This document shows positions 42,688 to 51,492 of a stretch of DNA of 64,000 bases, piece by piece. The stretch's first letter is position 1. Each line of letters opens with the position of its first letter. The translations under genes and the position numbers were made by a program. The notes under the pieces are model-generated. The model was not told the origin of the DNA. It saw only the letters and a program-made list of their open reading frames with translations, and made no database searches. Source of the stretch: Roseomonas marmotae (GTDB lineage: Bacteria > Pseudomonadota > Alphaproteobacteria > Acetobacterales > Acetobacteraceae); the NCBI RefSeq assembly GCF_017654485.1, contig NZ_CP061091.1, positions 1,253,501 to 1,317,500 of the forward strand. Reading direction: 5' to 3'.

Positions 42688-43934
42688 AGCACGCCACCCT
42701 CGCGCAGCGCCGCGATGCGCTGGCCGTCATAGCCCAGCAGCCCGCCCAGCACGGCATCGTTGTCGGTGCCCACGGCCGGGCCGGTGCTGCGCGGCGTGGC
42801 GGGGGTATCGTCGATGCGCGGCACGACGCCGGGATGCAGGGTGGGGCCGATCAGCGGGTCCTGCACCTCCTGCACCATGCCGCGGTGGCGGAACTGCGGG
42901 TCGGCGGCGATATCGGCCATGGTATAGACGCGGGTAGAGGGAATATCGGCCTCCACCAGCGCCGCCTCCAGCGCATCGGCATCCAGGCCGGCGGCCCAGG
43001 CGCCGATCAGCGCATCCAGTTCCCGGCTATGGGCCACGCGGGCCTGGTTGCCCTTGAAGCGCGGGTCCTCCGACAGGCCTGGCTGCCCCATCACCGCCGA
43101 GAGCTTGCGGAAGAGCGGGTCGGAATTGGCCGCGATCAGCATCCAGACGCCATCCCGGGCGCGATAGGCATTGCTGGGCGCGGCGGTGGCGATGCCGCCG
43201 CCGCCGGGCTGGCGGATGGTGCCCATGGTGCCGTATTCCGGCAGCCCGCCTTCCAGCAGGCTCAGCACGGCCTCGGTCAGCGCCACATCCACATCGCCGC
43301 CGCGCTGCTGGCCGCCCTGGGCCGCCACGCGCTCCCGCCGCCACAGCGCCGCCACCACGCCCAGCGCGGCATAGATGCCGGCCACCGAATCCCCCAGGCT
43401 GACGCCCACGCGAACCGGCGGCAGATCGGAGGTGCCGGGCGGATGGTCCGTCAGGTGGCGGATGCCGCCGATCGCCTCGCCGATCACGCCGAAGGCGGCG
43501 CGGTCCCGGTAGGGGCCGTCCTGCCCGTAGCCGGAGATGCGGGCGATGATCAGGTCCGGCCGGATGCCGCGCAGCACCTCCTCGCCCAGTCCCATCCGGG
43601 CCAGCTGCCCCGGGCGGAAATTCTCCACCACCGCGTCGCAATGCCGCACGAGGTCCAGCACCACCTGCCGCGCCTCGGGCTTCTTCAGGTCCAGGCTGAT
43701 GCAGCGCTTGTTGCGGGCATGCACGCTCCACCAGGGGGCATGGCCATTCACCTTGGCGCCCCATTGCCGCACGGGGTCGCCGCCCGGCGGCTCCACCTTG
43801 ATGATCTCGGCGCCCAGGTCGGCCAGCAGGCGGGTGGCGAAGGGGGCGGCCACGAAATGCCCGAGTTCCAGCACCCGCAGCCCCGCCAGGGGGCCGCCCT
43901 CCGTCCGCTGCGTGCCGGCCGCCGGTTCGATCAT
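42684..43934 (-). CDS. family III CoA-transferase (CaiB/BaiF)
   Basis: 416 residues from the ATG at 43934, chosen because ggagggg lies about 6 nt upstream. ATG 43940 and ATG 43949 are near alternatives. The N-terminus LAGLRVLELGHFVAAPFATRLLADLGAEIIKVEPP is diagnostic, and the catalytic Asp is expected in the YAALGVVAALWRRE to VALTEA region. It transfers CoA between carboxylic acids. It lies between a Bug receptor gene and the HMG-CoA-lyase-like gene, forming a compact uptake, activation and cleavage module. Confidence 0.93.
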   Translation of the reverse strand: MIEPAAGTQRTEGGPLAGLRVLELGHFVAAPFATRLLADLGAEIIKVEPPGGDPVRQWGAKVNGHAPWWSVHARNKRCISLDLKKPEARQVVLDLVRHCDAVVENFRPGQLARMGLGEEVLRGIRPDLIIARISGYGQDGPYRDRAAFGVIGEAIGGIRHLTDHPPGTSDLPPVRVGVSLGDSVAGIYAALGVVAALWRRERVAAQGGQQRGGDVDVALTEAVLSLLEGGLPEYGTMGTIRQPGGGGIATAAPSNAYRARDGVWMLIAANSDPLFRKLSAVMGQPGLSEDPRFKGNQARVAHSRELDALIGAWAAGLDADALEAALVEADIPSTRVYTMADIAADPQFRHRGMVQEVQDPLIGPTLHPGVVPRIDDTPATPRSTGPAVGTDNDAVLGGLLGYDGQRIAALREGGVL

Positions 43935-43954
43935 GCCCATCCCCTCCATCTCCC

Positions 43955-44938
43955 TCACTCCGCCTGAATGCCGGCCGAGCGCACCACGCGCGTCCATTCG
44001 TCCAGCTCTGCCACGACGCGCCGGCCCAGATCGGCCGGGGACATGGGCCGGATCACCGCGCCCTGTTCCTCCGCCTTGCGGCGGAACTCCGGCGTGGCGA
44101 CGACCTTGTCGATGGCCTGGGTCAGCCGCGCCAGCACGGGGGCCGGGGTGGCGGCGGGCGCGAAGACGGCGAACCAGGCGATGATCGTCAGGTCCGGCAG
44201 GCCGGATTCTGCCAGGGTCGGCACATCCGGCAGGGCGGGATGCCGCTCGGCGGAGGTGATGGCCAGGGCCCGCAGCGAGCCATCGCGCACGAAGGGCATC
44301 AGCGGCGGCGGCGTGGTCATGAACAGCTCCACGCGCCCGGCCAGCAGGTCCTGCGTCACTGGCCCGGTGCCGCGATAGGGCACATGCACGAGGTCGATAC
44401 CCGCGCGCTGCTTCAGCAGCTCCGTGCCCAGATGCTGCATCGAGCCATTGCCGGAGGACGCGTAGTTCAGCTTGCCCGGATTGGCCTTGGCATGGGCGAT
44501 CAGCTCGGCCAGGGTCTTCGCCGGCAGGCGCGGATTGCAGAAGACCACCTGCGGGCTGTCCATCAGCAGCGCCATGGGGGCGAAGTCCCGCTTCACGTCA
44601 TAGCCGAGATTGGGCACCACGGCCGGAGAGCCGACATGGTAGCCGGAATACTGCACCAGCAGGGTCAGCCCATCCGGCCTGGCGCGGGCGACATGGCCGG
44701 TGCCCAGCGCGCCATTGGCCCCGGCGCGGTTTTCCACCACGACCGTCTGGCCGAGTTCCTGGGTCAGCGGTTCCGCCAGCAGCCGCGCCGCGAAATCGGT
44801 GGTGCCGGCGGGGGCGGTGGGGACGATCAGGGTGATGGTGCCGGCAGCGCCGGGCGCCTGCGCGCGGGCGGGGCCGGGCAGGGCGGCTGCCAGCGGCAGG
44901 GAAAGGGCGGCAAGGGCATGGCGCCGGGTCAAGGGCAT
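43955..44938 (-). CDS. Bug/TctC family periplasmic solute receptor
   Basis: 327 residues from ATG 44938, preceded by cggagga. The signal peptide is PLTRRHALAALSLPLAAALPGPARAQ. Blocks are ITLIVPTAPAGTTDFAARLL, VVVENRAGANGALG, HVPYRGTGPVTQDLLAGRVELF and LPDVPTLAESG. It is immediately upstream of the CoA-transferase and HMG-CoA-lyase-like genes. It may therefore bind a branched or hydroxy dicarboxylate such as a citramalate- or itaconate-like acid, an inference from context. Confidence 0.93.
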   Translation of the reverse strand: MPLTRRHALAALSLPLAAALPGPARAQAPGAAGTITLIVPTAPAGTTDFAARLLAEPLTQELGQTVVVENRAGANGALGTGHVARARPDGLTLLVQYSGYHVGSPAVVPNLGYDVKRDFAPMALLMDSPQVVFCNPRLPAKTLAELIAHAKANPGKLNYASSGNGSMQHLGTELLKQRAGIDLVHVPYRGTGPVTQDLLAGRVELFMTTPPPLMPFVRDGSLRALAITSAERHPALPDVPTLAESGLPDLTIIAWFAVFAPAATPAPVLARLTQAIDKVVATPEFRRKAEEQGAVIRPMSPADLGRRVVAELDEWTRVVRSAGIQAE

Positions 44939-45030
44939 GGACGGTCCTCCGGGTTTTTCTTTGGGGCGGAGGATGCCCTTGGGCCGGTCCGGAGGCCATG
45001 CCTCTTTCGGCAAGGCAGGTTTCGCGCCGC

Positions 45031-45936
45031 TCAGCCGGGCGCCGGGCGGGTCAGATGCGCCACCAGCAGCCGCGCGGCGGCGGAGAGGGTGCGCGGGTCG
45101 CGGGTGCAGAGCACCAGCGGGCGCTCGGCCCAGTCCTCGGCCAGCGGGCGCAGGGCGAGGCGCATGGCCGCCGCATAGGGCAGGGCGGCGGTGGCCGGCA
45201 GGATGGCCAGGCCCAGCCCCGCCTGCACCATCCGCCGCACCCCGTCGAAGCCCGAGACATTCACCCGCTCGTTCAGCTCGATCCCCGCCGCGGCGGCGCG
45301 CTGGCGATAGAGTTTCTGCAAGGCTGTCTCGGCCGGCTGGCCGACGAAGGGCACGCCATCCAGGTCGGCGATGGTCAGCGCCTCCCGCGCCAGCAGCGGG
45401 TGCTCCTCGGGCAGCACCACCATCAGCCGGTCCTCCCGCCAGGGCAGGCGGTGCAGGCCCGGCGTCGGCACGGTGCCGGAGAGCAGGCCGATATCGGCCA
45501 CGCCGGTCTGCACGGCATGGCGGATCTCCTCGCTGTAGCGCTCCTCCAGCGTCAGGCGGATGCGGGGGTGGGCGGGCATGAAGCCGGCCAGGGCCTCCGG
45601 CAGGAAGCCGGAGACGGCGGACATGTTGACCTGCAGCCGCACATGCCCCCGCGCGCCGGAGGCGAAGGCATCCATATCCGCGCCGATGCGGTCGAAGAGG
45701 TCGAAGAGCGTGCCGAGATGCGTCATCAGCGCCTCGCCCGCCGCGGTGGGCGTGACGCCGCGGTCGTGCCGGCGCAGCAGCACCGTGCCCAGCCGCGCCT
45801 CCAGCTCGGCGATACGGCGGCTGGCGGCGGAGAGGGCGATGCATTCCCGCTCGGCCGCCTGGGCCAGGCTGCGTTCGTCCACCGCCGCGCGGAAGAGGCG
45901 CAGGCTGACCGGGTCGAGGCGCCGGTCGGGGTGCAT
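45031..45936 (-). CDS. LysR family transcriptional regulator
   Basis: 301 residues. The N-terminal winged helix reads RLFRAAVDERSLAQAAERECIALSAASRRIAELEARLGTVLLRR, with the HTH in the normal place. The C-terminal co-inducer domain includes HVRLQVNMSAVSGFLPEAL and ADIGLLSGTVPTPGL. The start overlaps the stop of the EamA gene (TGATG). It is oriented with the Bug, CoA-transferase and lyase genes instead of divergently, which is less common for LysR proteins but still suggests local control. Confidence 0.92.
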   Translation of the reverse strand: MHPDRRLDPVSLRLFRAAVDERSLAQAAERECIALSAASRRIAELEARLGTVLLRRHDRGVTPTAAGEALMTHLGTLFDLFDRIGADMDAFASGARGHVRLQVNMSAVSGFLPEALAGFMPAHPRIRLTLEERYSEEIRHAVQTGVADIGLLSGTVPTPGLHRLPWREDRLMVVLPEEHPLLAREALTIADLDGVPFVGQPAETALQKLYRQRAAAAGIELNERVNVSGFDGVRRMVQAGLGLAILPATAALPYAAAMRLALRPLAEDWAERPLVLCTRDPRTLSAAARLLVAHLTRPAPG

Positions 45937-46832
45937 CAGGAGTCGGCCGGCTGGGCCGCGCGCCGGCGCAGCGGCAGCGTCACCACCCCGCCGGCGATGA
46001 CCAGGGCGGTGCCCGCCACCGTGGTCCAGGCCAGATGCTCGCCGAAGATGATGATGCCCATGGCGGAGGCGAAAATCAGCTGGAAATAGGCCAGCGGCTG
46101 CACCGTGTTGGCCTCGGCGAGGTCATAGACCCGGATCAGCATGTAGTGGCCGAGCGCGCCGGTGACGCAGAGCAGCGCCATCCAGAACCAGTCGGCACCG
46201 GCCAGCGGCTGCCAGTAGAAGGGGGCGAGCAGGGTGAAGATGACGGCGGGGATGGTGCCGAGATAGAAGAAGCTGGTTTCCGGCGGGTCGTGCCGCGCCG
46301 CCAGCCGGGTCAGCAGCGAATAGAGAGCGAAGATGACCGCCGCCGCCAGCACCAGCAGGGAGGCGGGGCTGAAGACCCCGGAGCCCGGCCGCAGGATGAC
46401 CAGCACGCCGAGCGCGCCGATGCCGATGGCCAGCCAGCGCCGCGCCGTCACCCGCTCCCCCAGCAGCGGGCCAGCGAGGCCGGCGATCATCAGCGGGTAG
46501 CAGGCGAAGACGGCATGGGTCTCCACCAGCCCGCCATGAACGAAGGCCTGGATGATCAGGACGAGCTGCACCGTGAGCGCCAGCCCGCGTGCCAATTGGA
46601 CCATCGGCCGGCGGCTGGTGGCGACGCGCCGGATGCCGCCGCGCGCCTGCATGGCCATGACGGCCACGAACAGCGCGAAGAACCAGAAGCGCAGCACCAG
46701 GATCAGGATGATGTTGTAGTGCCCGGCCAGATGGCGCGAGAGCGCGTCCTGGCAGCCGAAGACGAACATGGCGAGCACCATCAGCACGATGCCGAGTCGC
46801 GCATTCTCCGTGCCGGAACGCTGAAGAGGCAT
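45936..46832 (-). CDS. EamA/DMT family membrane transporter
   Basis: 298 residues with ten hydrophobic segments arranged as two five-helix EamA repeats: GIVLMVLAMFVFGCQDALSRHL at the start and YSLLTRLAARHDPPETSFFYLG at the junction. The region ending in AEANTVQPLAYFQLIFASAMGIIIFGE is the typical end of the second repeat. Family members move amino acids, nucleotides or metabolites, often outward. It heads the minus-strand series leading to LysR and the CoA-dependent module. Substrate unknown. Confidence 0.9.
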   Translation of the reverse strand: MPLQRSGTENARLGIVLMVLAMFVFGCQDALSRHLAGHYNIILILVLRFWFFALFVAVMAMQARGGIRRVATSRRPMVQLARGLALTVQLVLIIQAFVHGGLVETHAVFACYPLMIAGLAGPLLGERVTARRWLAIGIGALGVLVILRPGSGVFSPASLLVLAAAVIFALYSLLTRLAARHDPPETSFFYLGTIPAVIFTLLAPFYWQPLAGADWFWMALLCVTGALGHYMLIRVYDLAEANTVQPLAYFQLIFASAMGIIIFGEHLAWTTVAGTALVIAGGVVTLPLRRRAAQPADS

Positions 46833-46963
46833 GGTGTCCGAGGCATCCCCCTGGTGGCTGCGCCGCCGTCCGGCGGCGCAGGCCGGCCCCGGGGGGCGGC
46901 ATGTCCAAGCCTAGCGCCGCGGCGCGCCGGGCGTCGAGTTGCCCCGGCGCGCCAGCCCGCCGG

Positions 46964-48763
46964 TCAGCCGCCTTTGCCCAGGGAGCCCGGCAGGACGGAG
47001 GCCAGCACCTCCCGCGCCGTGTTGCGGAGCACGCCGCCCAGTTCCGGCTCGCCGAACATGGAGGAGGCGAAGGCGCGGGCCTGCTTCAGCGTGATATGCG
47101 GCGGCAGCGGCGGCACATTGGGGTCGGTGAAGGCTTCCAGCACCACCGGCCGGTCGGCGGCGAAGGCGGCCTCCCAGGCTCCGGCCACATCGTCGGGGTT
47201 GTCGACGAAGATGCCCTTCAGGCCGATCAGCTCGGCGAATTTATGGTAGGGCACGTCGGGCAGGCTCTGCGATCCCAGGAATTTCGGGTCGCCGCCCATC
47301 ACGCGCTGCTCCCAGGTCACCTGGTTCAGGTCGCGGTTGTTGAGCACCAGCACCACCAGCCGCGGATCGGCCCATTCCTTCCAGTATTTGGCGACCGTGA
47401 TCAGCTCCGCCATGCCGTTCATCTGCATGGCGCCATCGCCGCAGATGGCCAGCACGGGGCGGTCGGGATAGGCGAATTTGGCGCCGATGGCATAGGGCAC
47501 GCCGGAGCCCATGGTCGCCAGCCCGCCGGAGAGGGTGGCCTTCATGCCGCGCCGGATCTTCACGTCCCGCGCATACCAGTTGGTGTGGGAGCCGCTGTCG
47601 CCGGCGATGATGCAACGGTCCGGCAGGCGTGGCGAAAGGTCCCAGAAGACGCGCTGCGGGTTCAGCGGCTCGGCCGCGTGCATGGCGCGCGCTTCCAGCG
47701 TCTTCCACCACTCCGCGACATTCTTCTCGATCTTCTGGCGCCAGGAGAGGTCGGTCTTCTGCTTCAGCAGCGGCAGCAGGGCTTCCAGCGTGGCGCGGCT
47801 GTCACCCTGGAGATTCACCTCCATCGGGTAACGCAGGCTCAGCATGTCGCCCTTCAGGTCGATCTGCACGCCGCGCGCCTGGCCTTCCTTCGGCAGGAAC
47901 TCGGAATAGGGGAAGCCGCTGCCGACCATCAGCAGCGTGTCGCATTCCATCATCATGTCCCAACTGGGCTTGGTGCCCAGCAGGCCGATGGAGCCCGTCA
48001 CCCAGGGCAGGTCATCCGGCACCGCCGCCTTGCCCAGCAGCGCCTTGGCGACACCCGCCCCCAGCCGGTCGGCCACCGAGATCACCTCGTCGGTCGCCTC
48101 CAGCGCGCCGGCGCCTACCAGCATGGCCACCTTGCCGCCGGCATTCAGCACCTCCGCCGCGCGCTGCAACTGCGACTGCGCTGGCAGAATCAGCGGTTTT
48201 TCATAACCCACGCCGGAATGGATGGTGCCGTGCTGATGCGGCGGCACGGGCACCGCGTCCAGCTCCTGCAAGTCATTGGGCAGGATGATGCAGGCGATGC
48301 GGCGTTCCGCCATGGCCGTGCGCATGGCGCGGTCGATCAGGTGGCGCACCTGTTCCGGCACGCTGGCCTGCTGCACGAAGGCGCCGGCCACATCCTTGAA
48401 GAGGCTCAGCAGGTCCACTTCCTGCTGGTAATGTCCGCCCAGCGCTGCGCGCGCCTGCTGGCCGACGATGGCCAGCACGGGCATGTGGTCGAGCCGCGCG
48501 TCATAAAGCCCGTTCAGCAGATGGATGGCACCGGGGCCGGAGGTGGCGAGGCAGACGCCAACCTCGCCCGTGTATTTGGCATGGGCGCCGGCCATGAAGG
48601 CGGCCATTTCCTCATGTCTCGCCTGGATGAAATGGATCTTGTCCTGCGCCCGGTCCAGCGCGCCGATCAGCCCGTTGATGCCGTCGCCGGGATAGCCATA
48701 GACGCGCTCCACGCCCCATTCGGACAGGCGCTGCCAGACGAAATCGCTCACCGTGGTCGCCAT
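46964..48763 (-). CDS. thiamine pyrophosphate-dependent pyruvate oxidase/dehydrogenase-like enzyme
   Basis: 599 residues with the three-domain TPP fold. The N-terminal PYR domain has YGYPGDGINGLIGAL and the proton-relay Glu in IQARHEEMAAFMA. A central FAD/nucleotide-type domain follows, and the PP domain has the Mg-TPP motif ICGDGAMQMNGMAELITVAKY ending NNRDL. The ribosome site aggagggtgag lies directly before the ATG. It is closest in pattern to PoxB-type pyruvate:quinone oxidoreductases; the C-terminal residues here (LASVLPGSLGKGG) may replace the PoxB membrane-binding tail. Substrate choice within the family is uncertain. Confidence 0.92.
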   Translation of the reverse strand: MATTVSDFVWQRLSEWGVERVYGYPGDGINGLIGALDRAQDKIHFIQARHEEMAAFMAGAHAKYTGEVGVCLATSGPGAIHLLNGLYDARLDHMPVLAIVGQQARAALGGHYQQEVDLLSLFKDVAGAFVQQASVPEQVRHLIDRAMRTAMAERRIACIILPNDLQELDAVPVPPHQHGTIHSGVGYEKPLILPAQSQLQRAAEVLNAGGKVAMLVGAGALEATDEVISVADRLGAGVAKALLGKAAVPDDLPWVTGSIGLLGTKPSWDMMMECDTLLMVGSGFPYSEFLPKEGQARGVQIDLKGDMLSLRYPMEVNLQGDSRATLEALLPLLKQKTDLSWRQKIEKNVAEWWKTLEARAMHAAEPLNPQRVFWDLSPRLPDRCIIAGDSGSHTNWYARDVKIRRGMKATLSGGLATMGSGVPYAIGAKFAYPDRPVLAICGDGAMQMNGMAELITVAKYWKEWADPRLVVLVLNNRDLNQVTWEQRVMGGDPKFLGSQSLPDVPYHKFAELIGLKGIFVDNPDDVAGAWEAAFAADRPVVLEAFTDPNVPPLPPHITLKQARAFASSMFGEPELGGVLRNTAREVLASVLPGSLGKGG

Positions 48764-48884
48764 CTCACCCTCCTGCTCGGCTGCCGGGCCAGGTGGCTTG
48801 GCCCGGCGGGTCCTGGGGCGCGAACGCCTGAGGACAGGGGGTGTTGCAGAGCGGGCGGGCGATTCCGGCCCGCCGCGCCGCGCG

Positions 48885-49208
48885 TCAGTCAGTGATCGCC
48901 ACCGGCGGCGGCATCTGCGGTCCCGGTGGCGAGATGGTGGGCGCCTCCGTCGGGATCTCTCCGGGCGACACTTCCGGCAGCGTGGGCGCGATTTCCGGCG
49001 CCTCCCGCGGCGGGGTGTCCGGCGTCAGGGGCGGCAGGCCCGGCAGTTCAGGCCCGGGGCCGGGCGGCGGAGCGGGCGTCGGCGCAAGGGGTTCGGCGGG
49101 CTCGGGGTTGGAAGGCGGCAGGCCCGGCAGTTCGGGCACCGGCTCCGGGCGCGGCGGGTCCGAGAGGTGGGGCGAGGCAGGGTCTTTCATCATGCGGTTG
49201 GAACGCAT
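48885..49208 (-). CDS. small proline-rich protein
   Basis: 107 residues from ATG 49208. After MRSNRMMKDPASPHLSDPP the chain is mostly Pro, Glu, Gly and Leu and should be unstructured. The motif PELPGLPP occurs twice, and PTLPEV and PTISPP repeat the theme. There are no cysteines or membrane segments. Codon pattern and the intact frame suggest a real gene, but no family is recognised. It lies between the flavin monooxygenase and the TPP enzyme genes. Confidence 0.55.
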   Translation of the reverse strand: MRSNRMMKDPASPHLSDPPRPEPVPELPGLPPSNPEPAEPLAPTPAPPPGPGPELPGLPPLTPDTPPREAPEIAPTLPEVSPGEIPTEAPTISPPGPQMPPPVAITD

Positions 49209-49244
49209 GGTGGAGGGTCCTGTTGCAGCCCCGCCCATGGTGCC

Positions 49245-50600
49245 TTAGACGAAGCGGTGCTCTACTGCCGGGTGCGGCGCCGCCAGACGCGGCCCGGTGC
49301 CGAACAGCTTCTCCCGCCAGGTGCCGGGGGCATAGGCATGCTTGTAGACGCCGCGTTCCTGCAAGGCCGGCACCAGCAGGTCCACCACATCCTCCAGGCA
49401 TTCCGGCAGCACGGTGCGGGAGAGATTGAAGCCGTCCACATCGGCGTCCTCCACCCAGCCGATCAGCGCCTCCGCCACCTGCTCCACCGAGCCGACGATG
49501 GGCGGCTGCCGGCTGCCGAGGATGAAGCGGTCGATCAGCCCGCGCTTGGTGAAGACCGGGCCGGCGGCGCGCTTCATTGCCTCGACATTGGACTGGATGG
49601 CCTGGGTGGGGCCGGTCTCGATCGGCTCGTCCATGCCGTAGCGGGCGAAGTCGATGCCCAGTGAGGCCGAGGCATGCGCCAGCGCGCCTTCCGCGCTGGC
49701 ATGGCGGCGGTAATCCTCCAGCTTGTCGCGTGCCTCGGCCTCGGTGCGGCCGATGACCAGCGTGGCGCCCACCAGCACCTTCAACGGGCGCGGGGTGGCG
49801 CGGGCGCGCAGGTCGGCGACCAGCCCGGCCACCGCCGCTTTGGCGCCGCCATTGACGAAGACGCATTCGGCATGCCGCGCCGCGAATTGCCGCCCGCGGT
49901 CGGAAGCCCCGGCCTGGAAGAGCAGCGGCGTGCGCTGGGGGGAGGGTTCCGCGAGGTGGATAGCATCCAGCCGGTACTGCGCGCCGTGGTGATGCACGGG
50001 GCGCACCCGGCCGGGGTCGGCATAGGCGCCCATGGCGGCGCCGCGCGCGCGGGCATCCTCGGCCCAGCTGCCTTCCCAGAGCGCATAGACGAGGTCCATG
50101 TACTCGTCGGCAAGGTCGTAGCGGTCGTCATGCGCCATCTGGTGCTGCAGCCCCATGGCCCGCGCCGCGCTGTCCAGATAGCCGGTGACGATGTTCCAGC
50201 CGGCGCGGCCGCCGGTCAGGTGGTCCAGTGTGGAGACGCGGCGGGCGAAGAGGTAGGGCGTCTCATAGGCCAGGTTGCAGGTGATGCCGAAGCCGAGATG
50301 CTGCGTCGCCGCCGCCATGGCCGGCACCAGCAGCATCGGGTCCAGCAGCGGCACCTGCACCGCCTCGCGCAGCGCCGCATCCGGGCTGCCGCCGTAGACG
50401 TCGTAGATGCCCAGCACATCCGCCAGGAACAGCCCGTCGAACAGCCCCCGCTCCAGCGTGCGGGCCATGCCGGTCCAGTGGTCCAGCCTGGTGTAATCGG
50501 TGGCGCGGTCGCGTGGGTGGCGCCAGAGGCCCTGCTGGATATGGCCGACACAGGCCATGTCGAAGGCGTTGAGGACGATCTCGCGGCGGGGCTGCGTCAC
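49245..50600 (-). CDS. LLM-class flavin-dependent monooxygenase (NtaA/SnaA/DszA type)
   Basis: 451 residues starting at GTG 50600. The pattern LNAFDMACVGHIQQGLWRHP, then DHWTGMARTLERGLFDGLFLADVLG, is typical of NtaA-like enzymes. FMN and substrate regions include TLDHLTGGRAGWNIVTGYLDSAARAMG, AVQYRLDAIHL-like spacing and LLFQAGASDRGRQFAARHAECVF. These two-component monooxygenases use FMNH2 from a partner reductase to oxidise chelators, sulfur compounds or similar molecules. No reductase gene is adjacent. Its GTGA start overlaps the stop of a 79-codon gene. Confidence 0.92.
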   Translation of the reverse strand: MTQPRREIVLNAFDMACVGHIQQGLWRHPRDRATDYTRLDHWTGMARTLERGLFDGLFLADVLGIYDVYGGSPDAALREAVQVPLLDPMLLVPAMAAATQHLGFGITCNLAYETPYLFARRVSTLDHLTGGRAGWNIVTGYLDSAARAMGLQHQMAHDDRYDLADEYMDLVYALWEGSWAEDARARGAAMGAYADPGRVRPVHHHGAQYRLDAIHLAEPSPQRTPLLFQAGASDRGRQFAARHAECVFVNGGAKAAVAGLVADLRARATPRPLKVLVGATLVIGRTEAEARDKLEDYRRHASAEGALAHASASLGIDFARYGMDEPIETGPTQAIQSNVEAMKRAAGPVFTKRGLIDRFILGSRQPPIVGSVEQVAEALIGWVEDADVDGFNLSRTVLPECLEDVVDLLVPALQERGVYKHAYAPGTWREKLFGTGPRLAAPHPAVEHRFV

Positions 50601-50836
50601 AGGTAGCGGCCCCTCTCCAGGATCTCCAGCGTGTATTCCTTGTAGGTCATGCCCAGTTCCTCTGCCCGCGCAAGCCGGCGCAGGGCGATTTCACGTGGTG
50701 GGGTCTTCCAGGCCTTCTTGTGCGCCCGCCGCCAGACATACCGGCCCCAGGTGGTGGCATGTTCCGGCTCCTCCTCCAGCGGCGGTCCCCCATTGTGGCC
50801 GATGCGGGGCGAAGCGGATGCAGGCCGGTCCGTCAC
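50597..50836 (-). CDS. small conserved RIGHNGGPPL protein
   Basis: 79 residues. The N-terminal RIGHNGGPPLEEE motif and the end YTLEILERGRYL match a small protein seen widely in alphaproteobacteria. In between is a basic helix (RRAHKKAWKTPPREIALRRLARAEELGMTYKEY) that could bind nucleic acid. The coding end overlaps the start of the flavin monooxygenase (GTGA). It has no annotated function. The shared promoter gap with the divergent XRE regulator is only 59 bp. Confidence 0.83.
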   Translation of the reverse strand: MTDRPASASPRIGHNGGPPLEEEPEHATTWGRYVWRRAHKKAWKTPPREIALRRLARAEELGMTYKEYTLEILERGRYL

Positions 50837-50895
50837 GGGCGAGACTCCTGGGCGGAGAGATGATAGAAGATCAGACTGACCACTATGTTGGATGA

Positions 50896-51480
50896 ATGAA
50901 CACTATACAAGACGATGATGCGCCTGACCTGACCATTCCCCTGGCCGCCCGCCTGCGGGCGGAGCGGGAGGAGCGAGGTTGGTCCATCGCCGAGCTGGCG
51001 GAGCGTTCCGGCGTCTCCCGCGCCATGATCAGCAAGGTGGAGCGCGCGGAGGCCAGCCCCACGGCGGCGCTGCTGGGCCGTCTGGCGGGCGCGCTGGGAC
51101 TGACGCTGTCCACGCTGCTGGCGCGGGCGGAAGGCGATGCGGGGCAGGGGGGGCGCCTGGCCCGTGCCGCCGCGCAGCCGGTCTGGCGCGACCCGGAAAC
51201 CGGGTACTTGCGCCGCGCGGTCACGCCGCCGGGCGCGCAGCCGGAACTGGTGCGGGTGGAACTGCCGCCGGGGGCCAGGGTCAGCTACCCGGCCGCCTCC
51301 TATCGCGACTGGTCGCATGCCATCTGGGTGCTGGAAGGCGAGCTGCTCTTCCATGAAGGCAGCATCCGGCACCAGCTGGCGGCCGGAGACTGCCTGGTGC
51401 TGGGCCCGCCGCTGGACTGCGCATTCGAGAATGCCTCCGGCCGGCCCTGCGCCTATCTGGTGGTGCTGGCGGGGCGCTGA
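50896..51480 (+). CDS. XRE-family transcriptional regulator with C-terminal cupin domain
   Basis: 194 residues. The HTH (about 14-68) reads LRAEREERGWSIAELAERSGVSRAMISKVERAEASPTAALLGRLAGAL. A cupin ligand domain follows with HAIWVLEGELLFHEGSIRHQLAAGDCLVLGPPLDCAFENASG. This two-domain type senses small molecules and commonly controls the adjacent genes. It is divergent from the small RIGHNGGPPL gene and the monooxygenase, and is probably their regulator. The intergenic gap contains the direct repeat cactat at 50881-50886 and 50901-50906. Confidence 0.9.
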   Translation: MNTIQDDDAPDLTIPLAARLRAEREERGWSIAELAERSGVSRAMISKVERAEASPTAALLGRLAGALGLTLSTLLARAEGDAGQGGRLARAAAQPVWRDPETGYLRRAVTPPGAQPELVRVELPPGARVSYPAASYRDWSHAIWVLEGELLFHEGSIRHQLAAGDCLVLGPPLDCAFENASGRPCAYLVVLAGR

Positions 51481-51492
51481 GGCGCCCGCGCC

